DNA from: Cupriavidus metallidurans CH34 | Lineage (GTDB): Bacteria; Pseudomonadota; Gammaproteobacteria; Burkholderiales; Burkholderiaceae | DNA length: 64,000 nucleotides | NCBI RefSeq assembly: GCF_000196015.1 | Contig: NC_007974.2 | Coordinates: forward strand, 2,418,001 to 2,482,000 | Direction: 5' to 3' | Shown here: piece after piece, positions 8,898 through 18,001 of the stretch | Numbering within the stretch: the stretch's first letter is position 1 | How the letters are laid out: every line of letters begins with the position of its first letter | The notes under the pieces: model-generated | The model's database searches: none | The model's input: the letters and a program-made list of their open reading frames with translations, nothing else | What the model was told of the DNA's origin: nothing | Made by a program: the position numbers and the translations under genes

Positions 8898-9797
8898 TCA
8901 GGGCTCAGGCGATTGCACACCCAGCACGGCAACAATCGCCAGCACCGCCACGCCTAGCAGGGCTTCGATAACGAAGCTCCTGCGCAGCGCCCGCACGGCC
9001 GCGCCACTGTCCGATGCCGTCACCAGCGCCGGGCTCAAGCGATACCGGTTCAGCGCGGCCATCACCAGCATCGCGGCGAATAGCGCCAGCTTGACCAGCA
9101 GAATCCGGCCGTAGGGCGACGTCAGTCGCTCCAGCGTCGGCATGCCGGCGATGAACCAGTAGTTGACTGCCCCGGTCGTCACCAGCGTCCCGACGATCAC
9201 GGTACCGATACTCGCAAACCCGCGCGCGGCGCGATCCAGCACTGCGAGAACGCCCATCCGGGCCAGCATCAGGAATCCAGCCAGCGCGCCAATCCATGCG
9301 CCGCCCGCGAGCAGATGCGCAATATCGACCAGCAGATGCGCGACGCCGGACAGCCCCTCGTTCATCGCGCCGTGGCCACCCCATGCGAGCGTTGCCAGCG
9401 CGATGGCGCCACAGGCGACGAGGACCTGATAGCGCAGCGTCGGCCGATGCGCGAGCGCGAAGCTCGCGAGCAGTCCACCGAGAAGCGCGCTCATGCGCAT
9501 GAAGCAGGCGATGCCGAAGGCTGTCTCGGTCGCGATCATCGCCACCGTATCGCCCCCAAGATCCGCGTACCCTTCCACTCCGGACATGGCCTTGGCCACC
9601 ACGGCCATGTCCACGACGGAAAGCACCAGGCCGATGAGCGCGGCCATCGTGGCGTAGCCGCTATAGCACCGGGCGCTGGCGGCTTCCCGCTCGTCTTTTC
9701 GCAACGCATACAGGGCAAACAGCGGCAAGCCAAACAGCAGCATCAGATCCAGATAGAGCGCGAACCGCACCCACACGTTGAGCCAGTCGACCTCCAT
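8898..9797 (-). CDS. copD: copper resistance protein CopD, inner-membrane
   Basis: A 299-residue polytopic protein with about eight hydrophobic helices. His residues sit in HGAMNEGLSGVAHLLVDIAH and at the start of LLAGGAWIGALAGFLML, as in the CopD/YcnJ family, which moves copper into or across the inner membrane. It is the last gene of the copABCD run, 18 bases downstream of copC. Expected to be co-transcribed with copA under CopR control. Intact. Confidence 0.93.
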   Translation of the reverse strand: MEVDWLNVWVRFALYLDLMLLFGLPLFALYALRKDEREAASARCYSGYATMAALIGLVLSVVDMAVVAKAMSGVEGYADLGGDTVAMIATETAFGIACFMRMSALLGGLLASFALAHRPTLRYQVLVACGAIALATLAWGGHGAMNEGLSGVAHLLVDIAHLLAGGAWIGALAGFLMLARMGVLAVLDRAARGFASIGTVIVGTLVTTGAVNYWFIAGMPTLERLTSPYGRILLVKLALFAAMLVMAALNRYRLSPALVTASDSGAAVRALRRSFVIEALLGVAVLAIVAVLGVQSPEP

Positions 9798-9815
9798 TGG
9801 ATAGCCCTGCCCGCG

Positions 9816-10202
9816 TTACTTCGTCGTGAAGGTGATGCTGCCGTTGACCGGATGGGTGTCCGATGACACCGCCCGCCAGTCCAGGCGATAGGTGCCCGGT
9901 ACCAACGGGCTCTTCGGCGTGATGATCATCGCCTTGGGATCGTCGCCCCCGGACACACTGGCCGCGATCTTCATTGGCGGATGATCGGCCATGCCGGGCA
10001 TCCCGGTCATGACCAGATTCGCGCCGGAGACCTGCTTGACGAGGTTCTCGGAGAACAGCAGTTCGATCCGCGTGGGCGCGGGCCCTTCGGACTTGTCGGC
10101 AGGCGAGGCGCTGACAAGCTTGGGGTGCGCGAGGGCGGCGGCACTGGCCAGAAGTGCGGTGGCGGCAACCAGCGCCTTGGCCGCGGTGTGGATATAAGTC
10201 AT
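9816..10202 (-). CDS. copC: periplasmic copper-binding protein CopC
   Basis: A 128-residue protein of the CopC/YobA fold. A signal peptide ends ALA, leaving His as the first mature residue (HPKLVSASPADKS), the usual N-terminal Cu(II) ligand. PGTYRLDWRAVSSDTHPVNG near the end carries the conserved second His (DTHPVNG). An internal LVMTGMPGMADHPPM adds Met ligands typical of Cu(I) binding. It lies between copB and copD and should pass copper between periplasm and membrane. Confidence 0.95.
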   Translation of the reverse strand: MTYIHTAAKALVAATALLASAAALAHPKLVSASPADKSEGPAPTRIELLFSENLVKQVSGANLVMTGMPGMADHPPMKIAASVSGGDDPKAMIITPKSPLVPGTYRLDWRAVSSDTHPVNGSITFTTK

Positions 10203-10240
10203 GAGATCTCCCTGGGTAAAACGATTGAAGCCGGACGCGA

Positions 10241-11323
10241 TCAGAACCAGGCGCGCACACCGGCAACGAAACGCGTCTCGCCGCTACGGCCGCCGGATGT
10301 GCGAACCATATCGGCGGTGTTGCCGAACGTCTGGTAGCGCTCCACGCCGATGTACGGCGCGAACTGGCGACTGAACTCGTAGCGCAGACGCAATCCCACC
10401 GCGCCGTTCGACAGCCCGCTGCCGGTGCCGGTCGCCGGGTCATTCTTGCCGTACAGGTTCGCTTCGATGCGCGGCTGGAGAATCAGCCGCTGCGTAATCA
10501 GCAACTCATACTCGGCGGACAGGCGCAGCGCGGTGCGCCCCTCGTTGCCCACGTAAGCCGTGGCATCGACCTCGAACCAATATGGCGCCAGCCCCTGCAC
10601 GCCGAAGGCCAGCCAGTTCCGCGCGGGCCGGCCATAGCCGGCATCGTTGCGAAAGCCGACCTGTGTATCCCAAAACGTGGAAATCGCATGGCCCCACAAC
10701 AGCTCGGTGCGGGCGTCGTGCACCCGGCCTTTCTCGGCTTCGCCTTCGGCCTTGATCACAAGCTTGTTATAGGCGCTACCAATCCATGCCTGGGCTTCGT
10801 ACGAGGTCGCATTGCTACCGTTGCCATGCGTCCACTCCAGACGGTCCACCAGCACCGAGGCAAACAGGTGTTCGTCGGCCATGTGAAGCTGGCGATGCTC
10901 GCCCAGCGCGTACTTGCCGACGCCGAGCAAGTAACCGCCCGAATACGCATTCGGATCGCGTGCATCCGGCGGCGCACTACCGCCCTGCATCTTCATGTCG
11001 CCATGATCCATGGCGGGCGGCGCGCTTCCGGCGTTGCCGCCGTCCATGGTCTGGATGTCGCTGCTATCGCCGCTGTCCATGGCCTGGATCTCGCCGCCAT
11101 CCATGCCCTGCATCGATGACATCGAATCCGAAGTGGTCGCGTTGGCCGCGTTGGCCGCGTTGGTCGCGTTGGTCGCGTTGGTCGCGTTGGTCGCGTTGGC
11201 AGTTGGGGCAGCGTGCGACGCATGGTCTGCGTGCGAATGCTGCGCCCATGCGGTGCCCATGCTGACGGAAAGAAGCACCGCCGCGAGCAGCGTCAGTGTG
11301 AGTGGGTTGCGTGCGTTCATCAT
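10241..11323 (-). CDS. copB: outer-membrane copper resistance protein CopB
   Basis: A 360-residue protein. A signal peptide (ending AWAQ) is followed by a His/Met-rich, low-complexity region containing repeated Asn-Ala-Thr triplets and MSSMQGMDGGEIQAMDSGD. A CopB beta-barrel then starts about residue 140 and ends in an aromatic residue (GVRAWF) as outer-membrane proteins do. It overlaps copA by four bases, implying translational coupling. The Asn-Ala-Thr tract is encoded by a 9-bp tandem repeat that could vary in length without a frame change. Confidence 0.94.
   Translation of the reverse strand: MMNARNPLTLTLLAAVLLSVSMGTAWAQHSHADHASHAAPTANATNATNATNATNAANAANATTSDSMSSMQGMDGGEIQAMDSGDSSDIQTMDGGNAGSAPPAMDHGDMKMQGGSAPPDARDPNAYSGGYLLGVGKYALGEHRQLHMADEHLFASVLVDRLEWTHGNGSNATSYEAQAWIGSAYNKLVIKAEGEAEKGRVHDARTELLWGHAISTFWDTQVGFRNDAGYGRPARNWLAFGVQGLAPYWFEVDATAYVGNEGRTALRLSAEYELLITQRLILQPRIEANLYGKNDPATGTGSGLSNGAVGLRLRYEFSRQFAPYIGVERYQTFGNTADMVRTSGGRSGETRFVAGVRAWF
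11141..11194 (-). repeat. 9-bp tandem repeat inside copB
   Basis: Six head-to-tail units of GTTGGYCGC (plus-strand view) encode Asn-Ala-Thr or Asn-Ala-Ala triplets in the mature N-terminal part of CopB. The unit is three codons long, so slippage lengthens or shortens the linker without breaking the frame. Confidence 0.9.
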
Positions 11324-13137
11324 GCCACCACCACTTCACGGAACATGCCCATGTCCATATGCATCATCAAGTGGCAGTGCCATGCCCAGCGCCCGAGCGC
11401 ATCGGCGGTCACGAGGAAGCTGATGCGTTGCGCGGGCTGCACCGGAATCGTATGACGACGGGCCTGGAACGTGCCGTCGGGCGCCTCCAGTTCGCTCCAC
11501 ATGCCATGCATGTGCATCGGGTGGGTCATCATCGTGTCGTTGTGGAGAATCACCCGCAGGCGCTCGCCATGCTTGAAGAACACCGGGGTCGACTTGCCGT
11601 ACTCCACGCCGTCGAACGACCACGTGTAGCGCTCCATATTGCCGGTCAGATGCAATTCCACCTCACGGCCCGGGCCACGGTGGTCCATCGGTCCACCGAC
11701 CGTATGCATGTCCGCCAGTGTCAGCACCCGGCGCCCGTTGTTGCGCAGCCCGATGCCGGGGTCGTCGAGGTTGGTGCGCGCCATGTCCACGCGCATGTCG
11801 GTGCTCGGACCGTACTCAGTACGCGCATGACGGGCCCGCGTGCTGGGTACCTTGAGCGAGTCGCCATGCGACATGGCACTCATCCCAGCCATGCCGGACA
11901 TACCGGACATATCGTGCTGGCTGTGATCCATGGGCATCGCACCGTGATTCATGGCGCCATGGTTCATGCTGCCCATCATGTCACCCATGGTCAGCCACTC
12001 CGCCTTGTCGAGGGCCGGTACCGGTGGCTGCAGGCCCTCGCGCACGGCCAGCGTGCCGCGCGCGAAGCCAGTGCGGTCCATCGACTGGGCGAAGATCGTG
12101 TGCGCGTCGTCGGTCGGCTCCACCAGCACGTCGCAGGTTTCCCCCGGGCCGATGCGGAACTCGTCGACCGTCACGGGCTCGATGTTCTGGCCGTCGACCT
12201 GTATCACCTTGAGCTTCAGGCCCGGAATGCGCACGTCGTAGAACGTGTTGCCTGCGCCGTTGACGAAGCGCAGGCGCACGCGCTCGCCGGGACGGAACAG
12301 CCCGGTCCAGTTGCCGGCAGGGGTGACGCCATTCATCAGGTACGTCAGCGTGGCGCCCGACAGGTCCGCCAGATCGGTCGGGCTCATCCGCATCTGGTTC
12401 CACATCTTTCGCTTCTCCAGCGCGGCGCCAAGCCCATCGTTGGAAACGTCGCGGAAGAAGTCCACCACGGTGGGTTGGTTGTAGTTGTAGTAGTCGCTCT
12501 GGATCTTGAGCTTGGACATGACCCGCATCGGATCCTCGTCCGTCCAGTCGGACAGCAGCACCGCGTAGTCGCGGTCGGCACGCACTGGGTCTTCGTCGCC
12601 GTCGATGATCAGGCTGCCGTAGACACCAGTCATCTCCTGAAAGCCCGAGTGCGAGTGGTACCAGTAGCTACCGGTCTGATCCACCTTGAAGCGGTAGGTG
12701 AACGTCTCGCCGGGCGGAATGCCCGGGAAGCTGATACCGGGCACGCCGTCCATCTGATACGGCAGGATGATGCCGTGCCAGTGAATCGAGGTAGGCTCGT
12801 TCAGGCGATTGGTGACGCGGATCGTCACCGTGTCGCCCTTGCGCCAGCGCAGCGTGGGACCGGGAAGCATGCCGTTGATGGTGGTGGCCATGCCGGGCTT
12901 GCCCGTGAAGTTGACCGCCGACTCGCCAATCACGAGATCGAACTCCGTGCCACGCAAGACCGGTGCAGTGCCATTGCCCGTTGCAGCCTGTCCGCCCCCG
13001 GAACTGGCCCAGCTTCCGGACGACAATCCCCCGAGCGCGCCGAGCACACCCCCGGCGGCAAGACCCTGGACGAAGCGACGCCGGGACAACCCCGCTCGCA
13101 CAGGCAAAATCAGATCGGCCGGAACGTTGGCTCGCAT
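11320..13137 (-). CDS. copA: multicopper oxidase CopA, periplasmic
   Basis: A 605-residue CopA-type multicopper oxidase. The N-terminus carries a twin-arginine signal (SRRRFVQGLAAGG). Type 2/3 copper ligands appear in HWHGIILP and WYHSHSG, and the C-terminal ligands in THPMHMHGMW and WHCHLMMHMDMGMF. A Met-rich insert about residues 385-420 (NHGAMNHGAMPMDHS, MSGMSGMAGM) is typical of CopA and binds Cu(I). It oxidises Cu(I) in the periplasm and sequesters copper. First gene of the copABCD operon, preceded by a palindromic cop box shared with copRS. Confidence 0.97.
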   Translation of the reverse strand: MRANVPADLILPVRAGLSRRRFVQGLAAGGVLGALGGLSSGSWASSGGGQAATGNGTAPVLRGTEFDLVIGESAVNFTGKPGMATTINGMLPGPTLRWRKGDTVTIRVTNRLNEPTSIHWHGIILPYQMDGVPGISFPGIPPGETFTYRFKVDQTGSYWYHSHSGFQEMTGVYGSLIIDGDEDPVRADRDYAVLLSDWTDEDPMRVMSKLKIQSDYYNYNQPTVVDFFRDVSNDGLGAALEKRKMWNQMRMSPTDLADLSGATLTYLMNGVTPAGNWTGLFRPGERVRLRFVNGAGNTFYDVRIPGLKLKVIQVDGQNIEPVTVDEFRIGPGETCDVLVEPTDDAHTIFAQSMDRTGFARGTLAVREGLQPPVPALDKAEWLTMGDMMGSMNHGAMNHGAMPMDHSQHDMSGMSGMAGMSAMSHGDSLKVPSTRARHARTEYGPSTDMRVDMARTNLDDPGIGLRNNGRRVLTLADMHTVGGPMDHRGPGREVELHLTGNMERYTWSFDGVEYGKSTPVFFKHGERLRVILHNDTMMTHPMHMHGMWSELEAPDGTFQARRHTIPVQPAQRISFLVTADALGRWAWHCHLMMHMDMGMFREVVVA

Positions 13138-13231
13138 GCTGTCAATTCCTTCTCATCGTGAAATCGCGCCAGCAAAATGGCGCAGCGAGCACAGAGTAGT
13201 CAGGGCGCGGTAACCACCTAATGACCCAAAA

Positions 13232-13247
13232 ATTACATTCCGGTAAT
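13232..13247. promoter_or_regulatory. putative cop box (CopR operator)
   Basis: ATTAC at 13232-13236 and GTAAT at 13243-13247 form an inverted repeat with a six-base spacer, ATTCCG. It lies in the 195-base gap between divergent copA and copR, where metal-responsive OmpR-family regulators bind similar palindromes. Binding itself is inference. Confidence 0.65.
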
Positions 13248-13332
13248 GTCCGCGTCATGTTCGGACCGCGGCGTACACTTGCGGCGTTTTCCGGGCGCGG
13301 GGCCCGGGTGCATTGGTTTGACGAGGACACGT

Positions 13333-14019
13333 ATGAAGCTCCTGGTGGTCGAGGACGAAACCAAGACTGGCGAATACCTGAGGCAGGGCCTGACCGAGGC
13401 CGGCTTCATCGTGGACCTCGTGCATAGCGGGCTGGACGGCCAGCATATGGCGCTGAACGAGTCCTACGACCTGCTGATCCTCGATGTGATGCTGCCCGAT
13501 ATCGATGGCTGGCGCATCCTGCAGAACATCCGTGCCGCCGGCAATCCCGTGCCGGTGCTGTTCCTGACGGCCCGTGACAGCGTCGCCGACCGCGTGAAGG
13601 GGCTGGAACTCGGCGCGGACGACTACCTCGTCAAGCCGTTCGCGTTCTCCGAACTGCTGGCCCGCGTGCGCACGCTGTTGCGCCGGGGTGCCGCGCAGGC
13701 ACCGGTCGATCGTATCCAGATCGCCGATCTCGTGCTGGACCTGGCCCGACGCAGAGCCACGCGCGCCGGGCGCAGGATCGTGCTGACCGGCAAGGAATTC
13801 GCGCTGCTGGAACTGCTGGCCCGCCGCCGTGGCGAGGTATTGCCGCGTTCGCTGATCGCCTCGCAGGTCTGGGACATGAACTTCGACAGCGACAGCAATG
13901 TGATCGACGTGGCGATCCGCCGCCTGCGCGCGAAGATCGACGATGACTTCGACGATAAGCTGATCCAGACCGTGCGTGGCATGGGATATGTGCTGGAAGC
14001 GCCGGAGGATCTGGCCTGA
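13333..14019 (+). CDS. copR: copper-responsive response regulator CopR
   Basis: A 228-residue OmpR/PhoB-class regulator of the CopR/CusR kind. The receiver domain has the acidic pair in VVEDE, phospho-acceptor Asp51 ([10 protein letters not shown]) and the conserved Lys in YLVKPF. The winged-helix output domain ends with [11 protein letters not shown] and [11 protein letters not shown]. The ATG at 13333 was chosen because the receiver fold begins at MKLLVVEDE; longer in-frame starts run into the cop box. The stop overlaps copS by one base (TGATG). It should activate the divergent copABCD operon. Confidence 0.95.
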   Translation: MKLLVVEDETKTGEYLRQGLTEAGFIVDLVHSGLDGQHMALNESYDLLILDVMLPDIDGWRILQNIRAAGNPVPVLFLTARDSVADRVKGLELGADDYLVKPFAFSELLARVRTLLRRGAAQAPVDRIQIADLVLDLARRRATRAGRRIVLTGKEFALLELLARRRGEVLPRSLIASQVWDMNFDSDSNVIDVAIRRLRAKIDDDFDDKLIQTVRGMGYVLEAPEDLA

Positions 14020-15407
14020 TGCGCGGCTATTCGCTGACCACGCGGCTGACCGCGCTGTTCTCGCTAACCTCGGCCTGCGTGCTGCTCGGGCTTGGCGTGC
14101 TGATCTTCACGGCGATGGACCGGCACTTCGCGGTGGAGGACTACGCGCTGCTGCGCGACAACATGCGCCTCGTTGAGAAAACCATCGCCGACAACACCGG
14201 CAGCACGTTGCCCACGCGCCTGGCGGACGCCTACCAGCATCACAGCGGACTCCTGGTCTATACGCGCGGCGCCAACGGTCAGGTGCACTACGCCACGCCG
14301 GATTTCGACTTTGCCGCAGCGCTGAAGACGTCGATTGAGGCATCGCGCAAGCATGTCGGCGATGACGACGTCTTCCAATGGACGCAGGACGGCAAGACCT
14401 ATCGCGGCATGCGTGCCACGGTAAACGCGGCGGGAGAACTCACCGACGTGCTGCTGGGGATGGACACCGAGATCCACGAGCATTTCGTCCACGCGTTCCG
14501 CCGATCGCTCGTCTCGTATGTGGCGCTGGCTGTGCTGGCCAGCGGTGTTTTCGGCTGGTGGGCCGCGCGCCGGGGTCTGGCGCCGTTGCGCGCCATGGCC
14601 ACGCGTGCGAAGGTCGTCACGGGAGACAAGCTCCATGAGCGGATGCCGGTGGAAGCTGTTCCCGAGGAAGTGGCCAATCTCGCCGCCAACCTCAATGCGA
14701 TGCTGGAACGCCTGCAGGATGATTTCCGCCGCCTGTCCGAATTCTCGTCCGATCTCGCGCACGAACTGCGCACGCCGCTGACCAATCTGATGACGCAGAC
14801 GCAGGTGGCCTTGTCACAACCCCGGGACGCGGAGAAGTATCGGGAAATCCTGGCCTCCAACGCGGAAGAGCTGCAACGCCTGTCGCGAATGGTTTCGGAC
14901 ATGCTGTATCTGGCCAAGATGGAACACGGGCTCGACCTGCCGCACAAGGAAACCATTTCCATCGCGCAGGAAGCGGGGGCGCTGTTCGAGTTCTATGAGG
15001 CGCTGGCCGAGGACAAACAGGTGGCACTGCGGCTGCAGGGCGACGGCATCGTCGAGGGCGACCGCCTGATGCTGCGGCGCGCGCTGAGCAATCTGCTCTC
15101 CAACGCGCTGCGCCACACTCCGCAGGCCGGCGCGGTGGTTGTCGAGGCGCACGCGGAAGGCGACAGCGTGGTGGTGGCGGTGGAAAACGATGGGCCCGAG
15201 ATTCCGGCCGAGTTGTTGTCTTCGCTGTTCGATCGGTTCTTCCGTGGCGACAAGTCGAGGCGACGGCCCGAGTCGGACAGCGTCGGGCTCGGGCTCTCCA
15301 TCACGCGCGCGATCATGACCGCGCACGGCGGCGGCATCTCGGTCCAGTCGGCGAACGGAAAGACCCGTTTCGTGCTGCGATTCCCGCCGCGGAACGCGCA
15401 AGCCTGA
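14019..15407 (+). CDS. copS: copper-sensing histidine kinase CopS
   Basis: A 462-residue heavy-metal sensor kinase. One transmembrane helix lies near residues 12-32 and another near 165-185, enclosing a periplasmic sensor loop; a HAMP-like linker follows. The phospho-acceptor His is in FSSDLAHELRTPLTNL, and the ATP-binding domain has NLLSNALRHT and a G-box in SVGLGLSITRA. It overlaps copR by one base and forms the CopRS pair. The stop codon directly abuts the convergent YeeE/YedE gene, leaving no room for an intergenic terminator. Confidence 0.94.
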   Translation: MRGYSLTTRLTALFSLTSACVLLGLGVLIFTAMDRHFAVEDYALLRDNMRLVEKTIADNTGSTLPTRLADAYQHHSGLLVYTRGANGQVHYATPDFDFAAALKTSIEASRKHVGDDDVFQWTQDGKTYRGMRATVNAAGELTDVLLGMDTEIHEHFVHAFRRSLVSYVALAVLASGVFGWWAARRGLAPLRAMATRAKVVTGDKLHERMPVEAVPEEVANLAANLNAMLERLQDDFRRLSEFSSDLAHELRTPLTNLMTQTQVALSQPRDAEKYREILASNAEELQRLSRMVSDMLYLAKMEHGLDLPHKETISIAQEAGALFEFYEALAEDKQVALRLQGDGIVEGDRLMLRRALSNLLSNALRHTPQAGAVVVEAHAEGDSVVVAVENDGPEIPAELLSSLFDRFFRGDKSRRRPESDSVGLGLSITRAIMTAHGGGISVQSANGKTRFVLRFPPRNAQA

Positions 15408-15839
15408 TCAGGCGCGCGCGACGCGCGCCTTGCTGCGTTCCAGCACTTCGAAGACCAGCATCCCGGCCGCCATGGCCAGCACGAAGCCGATGGCCTTTGG
15501 ATAGCCCGCGCCCAGCGCCACCAGCGCGGGGCCCGGGCAGAAGCCCGCCGTCCCCCAGCCGATACCGAACAGTGCGCTGCCGATGACGAGCCTTGGCGTG
15601 ATGACAGTATTCGTCGGCAGTTGCATGGGCAACCCGAGCAGCGAACGCTGACGGCGCTTGGCCAGCAGGAACGCCGCCGAGCCAATCGCAATGGCGCCGA
15701 CCATCACGAAGGCGAGCGAGGGGTCCCAACGCCCCGCCAGATCGAGAAAGCCCAGCACCTTGGCCGGATTGGCCATGCCGGAAACCATCAGGCCGATGCC
15801 GAACAGCAGGCCCGCGAGCAGTGCGGTGATGGCGCTCAT
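15408..15839 (-). CDS. YeeE/YedE-family transporter half (DUF6691)
   Basis: A 143-residue integral membrane protein with about four helices. It carries the conserved GIGWGTAGFCPGPALVALG element of YeeE/YedE proteins, whose Cys lies in the substrate path. The family moves thiosulfate or related sulfur compounds. The upstream gene encodes the complementary half just one base away, and the pair resembles two-component versions of a single YeeE transporter. Confidence 0.85.
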   Translation of the reverse strand: MSAITALLAGLLFGIGLMVSGMANPAKVLGFLDLAGRWDPSLAFVMVGAIAIGSAAFLLAKRRQRSLLGLPMQLPTNTVITPRLVIGSALFGIGWGTAGFCPGPALVALGAGYPKAIGFVLAMAAGMLVFEVLERSKARVARA

Positions 15840-15840
15840 A

Positions 15841-16278
15841 TCAGGCTCCGATCAGGTGATGGGTGACGAAAACGGTCAGAAAGCCTGCCGCCATGAAGGT
15901 CAGCGTGGCCACCAGCGAACGGATGGACCCACGCGAGATACCGCAGACGCCGTGGCCGCTGGTGCATCCGCCCGCGTAGCGCGTGCCGATCCCGACCAGA
16001 AAGCCCGCGACGAGCACCTCGCCCCAGCTTGCCTGGATATCGGCCTTGGCCGGCATCCCGAACAGCGCGGCAAGTATCGGTGCGCCGATCAGCCCTATCA
16101 GGAAGGCCACCCGCCACGTCATGTCGCGGCGCGGCAGGCTCAGCAGCCCGCCCAGGATGCCGCTGATGCCAGCGATCCGCCCATTGAACAGCACCAGCAC
16201 GGCTGCGGCCACGCCAATGACGATGCCCCCGGCCAGGGACAGGCCCGGGGTGAAATTGCCAAGATCGATCAGCAGCAT
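15841..16278 (-). CDS. YeeE/YedE-family transporter half with Cys motif
   Basis: A 145-residue membrane protein of the YeeE/YedE family. The conserved motif [20 protein letters not shown] contains the two Cys residues that bind sulfur compounds in characterised YeeE. It precedes its partner half by one base and follows the ArsR-type regulator by nine bases, so all three form an operon. The setting suggests uptake or efflux of a reduced-sulfur species under sulfide or persulfide control (inference). Confidence 0.87.
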   Translation of the reverse strand: MLLIDLGNFTPGLSLAGGIVIGVAAAVLVLFNGRIAGISGILGGLLSLPRRDMTWRVAFLIGLIGAPILAALFGMPAKADIQASWGEVLVAGFLVGIGTRYAGGCTSGHGVCGISRGSIRSLVATLTFMAAGFLTVFVTHHLIGA

Positions 16279-16287
16279 GTTCGCTCC

Positions 16288-16608
16288 TCAGGAATTCGCG
16301 CAGAACTGTTCGTACAGCACGGCCATGACAGCAAGTGCCTGTTCGCTGGCCACGGCATAGATGATGTTCTTGCCCTCGCGGCGCGTGACTACCAGACCGT
16401 TTTCACGCAGCACGGCAAGCTGCTGGGACAACGTGGGCTGGTGAATGCCGAGCCGCGCCTCCAGTTCGCCCACCGACAGTTCGCCCTGTGAGAGCTGGCA
16501 CATCAGCAGCAGGCGGTCGGGGTTGGCCAGCACCTTGAGCAGCGCGCAGGCGTCCGCGGCTGCACTTTGCAGGCTGACGAGGTCGATGGAGGAATGGGTC
16601 TGGTTCAT
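16288..16608 (-). CDS. ArsR-family regulator, BigR/SqrR-like persulfide sensor
   Basis: A 106-residue winged-helix regulator (SVGELEARLGIHQPTLSQQL recognition region). Cys37 (LLLMCQLS) and Cys103 (YEQFCANS) are 66 residues apart, the same spacing as the sensing pair Cys41/Cys107 of SqrR. BigR/SqrR proteins repress sulfur-handling genes until persulfide links these cysteines. The downstream YeeE/YedE genes fit such a regulon. The likely operator is the AT-rich palindrome just upstream. A metal-sensing ArsR role is less likely because no metal-site signature is seen. Confidence 0.82.
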   Translation of the reverse strand: MNQTHSSIDLVSLQSAAADACALLKVLANPDRLLLMCQLSQGELSVGELEARLGIHQPTLSQQLAVLRENGLVVTRREGKNIIYAVASEQALAVMAVLYEQFCANS

Positions 16609-16675
16609 GGGCCGGTGCCGGTATGCGCCGATATGGGCCCCGGCACGGGCCGGGCAACATTTGCGAGAATTATAG

Positions 16676-16691
16676 TCTATAAAAATATAGA
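16676..16691. promoter_or_regulatory. AT-rich palindrome, likely operator of the BigR/SqrR-like regulator
   Basis: TCTATA (16676-16681) and TATAGA (16686-16691) form a perfect inverted repeat around AAAA, about 68 bases upstream of the regulator gene. The stretch stands out as AT-rich against the GC-rich surroundings and probably contains the promoter as well. Confidence 0.55.
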
Positions 16692-16741
16692 TTGTTAACG
16701 GGTACCCGGCAGACTTGCAGCGTCTGCCGGGGCGTTACCGC

Positions 16742-18001
16742 TCAGTCGTCAAAGTCCCACATGCGATGGAGATCGAGCTTCAGACGGCTATCCGACTCGA
16801 GCACGTCGACATTGGCCAGGCGCTCCGCCAGCATGGCGTCGGCCAGGTTTCGACGCACGACGATCAGCTCCTGCAAGCCAGATTCTCCGGCCCGATACGC
16901 GCGCGTTGCGCGATCCGACGCCGTCCGTTGCAGCGTCGCGGCCTCGGTCTGCGCCGCTGCCGCCGCGCGCTTGCCGGACAGGTTCCGGTACAAGACATCG
17001 AACTCCGCACCCAAACGTTGTTCGATGCCCAGCCGCTTCCGCGCGGCCGCCTCGGCATCTGCCGCTGCCGCCACTGCGTTAGAGCGGCGATACGCCGAGC
17101 CAAGCGGCATCGACACGCTGACCCCGAGAATCCGCTCGGCGCCGCCGCGTTCCACCGTGACGAACATGCCGACGGTCGGGTCCGGCTTGCGGTCCAGATC
17201 CGATCGTTTGGCCTGCTGCAACGCATGGGCTTCTTCCGCCATCGCCAGCAGGTATTCATGGCTGTCCTGCACGTAGATGCCGCGCAACTGCTCGACCGGC
17301 TCCTGCGGAGGCGGCGGCAGCGCGATGCGAACGGGCGCCTGCACCGGTTGACCCAGCATCGGGAAACGCGCGCGCAACTCGGCGAGCGATGCCGACTCAG
17401 TGGCTTGGGCAGTGGCCACCGTCGCGCGCGTGCGCGCCAGTTCCGCCGCTGCCAGCTCCGCGTCGAGACGCGCGGCATCACCCACCTGCACGCGCCGCGT
17501 CGTCATGGCTGCGAGGTCCGCCGCCGCGCGCGCATTGTCCTCGGCGGCCATGCGGGCCTGCCCCGCGCGAATCGCTGCGATCCAGAGACTCAGGATCTGA
17601 CGCGATGTTTCGTGCTTGGCGTCCTTGACCGAGAGGTTGCCGGCCTCGGTCGCGAGATCGGCCAGCACGCCGTCGGCCTCCGCCTTGCCCCAGAGACGCA
17701 GCGGACGCTCGATTGCAATCTGGCCTTCGGGATAGCGCTCGGAGGGCTCGCGCACCTGCCGGCCCTGGCCGATCACCCGGACAACCGTTTCCGCCGTGCC
17801 CGCTCGCGTGCCTGCGGCGCGTGCCGTCGTGGCATCCCGCCGCGCTTCAGCCGTAAGCACGTCAGGCGCCCGCGCAACGGCCTCGCGCACTGCCACCTCG
17901 GCAGGCAGGTACGACTGCGCGTCCTGCGCGAAGACGGCACCATTCGAGAGCAACGCGGCTCCTATCATCGCCAACACGATGTTTCGCATTGCTGGCTTCA
18001 T
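16742..18001 (-). CDS. TolC-like outer-membrane factor of an HME-RND efflux system
   Basis: A 419-residue outer-membrane efflux protein of the CzcC/CusC class. It has a signal peptide (ending AVFAQ), two long helical OEP repeats rich in Ala/Glu/Arg, and the periodic helical residues expected of the coiled-coil tunnel. It overlaps the RND gene by four bases and ends the operon, so gene order is fusion protein, pump, outer factor. With the pump gene broken by an insertion sequence, expression of this gene depends on read-through or an internal promoter. Confidence 0.88.
   Translation of the reverse strand: MKPAMRNIVLAMIGAALLSNGAVFAQDAQSYLPAEVAVREAVARAPDVLTAEARRDATTARAAGTRAGTAETVVRVIGQGRQVREPSERYPEGQIAIERPLRLWGKAEADGVLADLATEAGNLSVKDAKHETSRQILSLWIAAIRAGQARMAAEDNARAAADLAAMTTRRVQVGDAARLDAELAAAELARTRATVATAQATESASLAELRARFPMLGQPVQAPVRIALPPPPQEPVEQLRGIYVQDSHEYLLAMAEEAHALQQAKRSDLDRKPDPTVGMFVTVERGGAERILGVSVSMPLGSAYRRSNAVAAAADAEAAARKRLGIEQRLGAEFDVLYRNLSGKRAAAAAQTEAATLQRTASDRATRAYRAGESGLQELIVVRRNLADAMLAERLANVDVLESDSRLKLDLHRMWDFDD

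Noticed and set aside
11302..13161. Long plus-strand frame opposite copA
   Set aside because: copA has all multicopper oxidase motifs; the opposite frame is a shadow typical of high-GC DNA.
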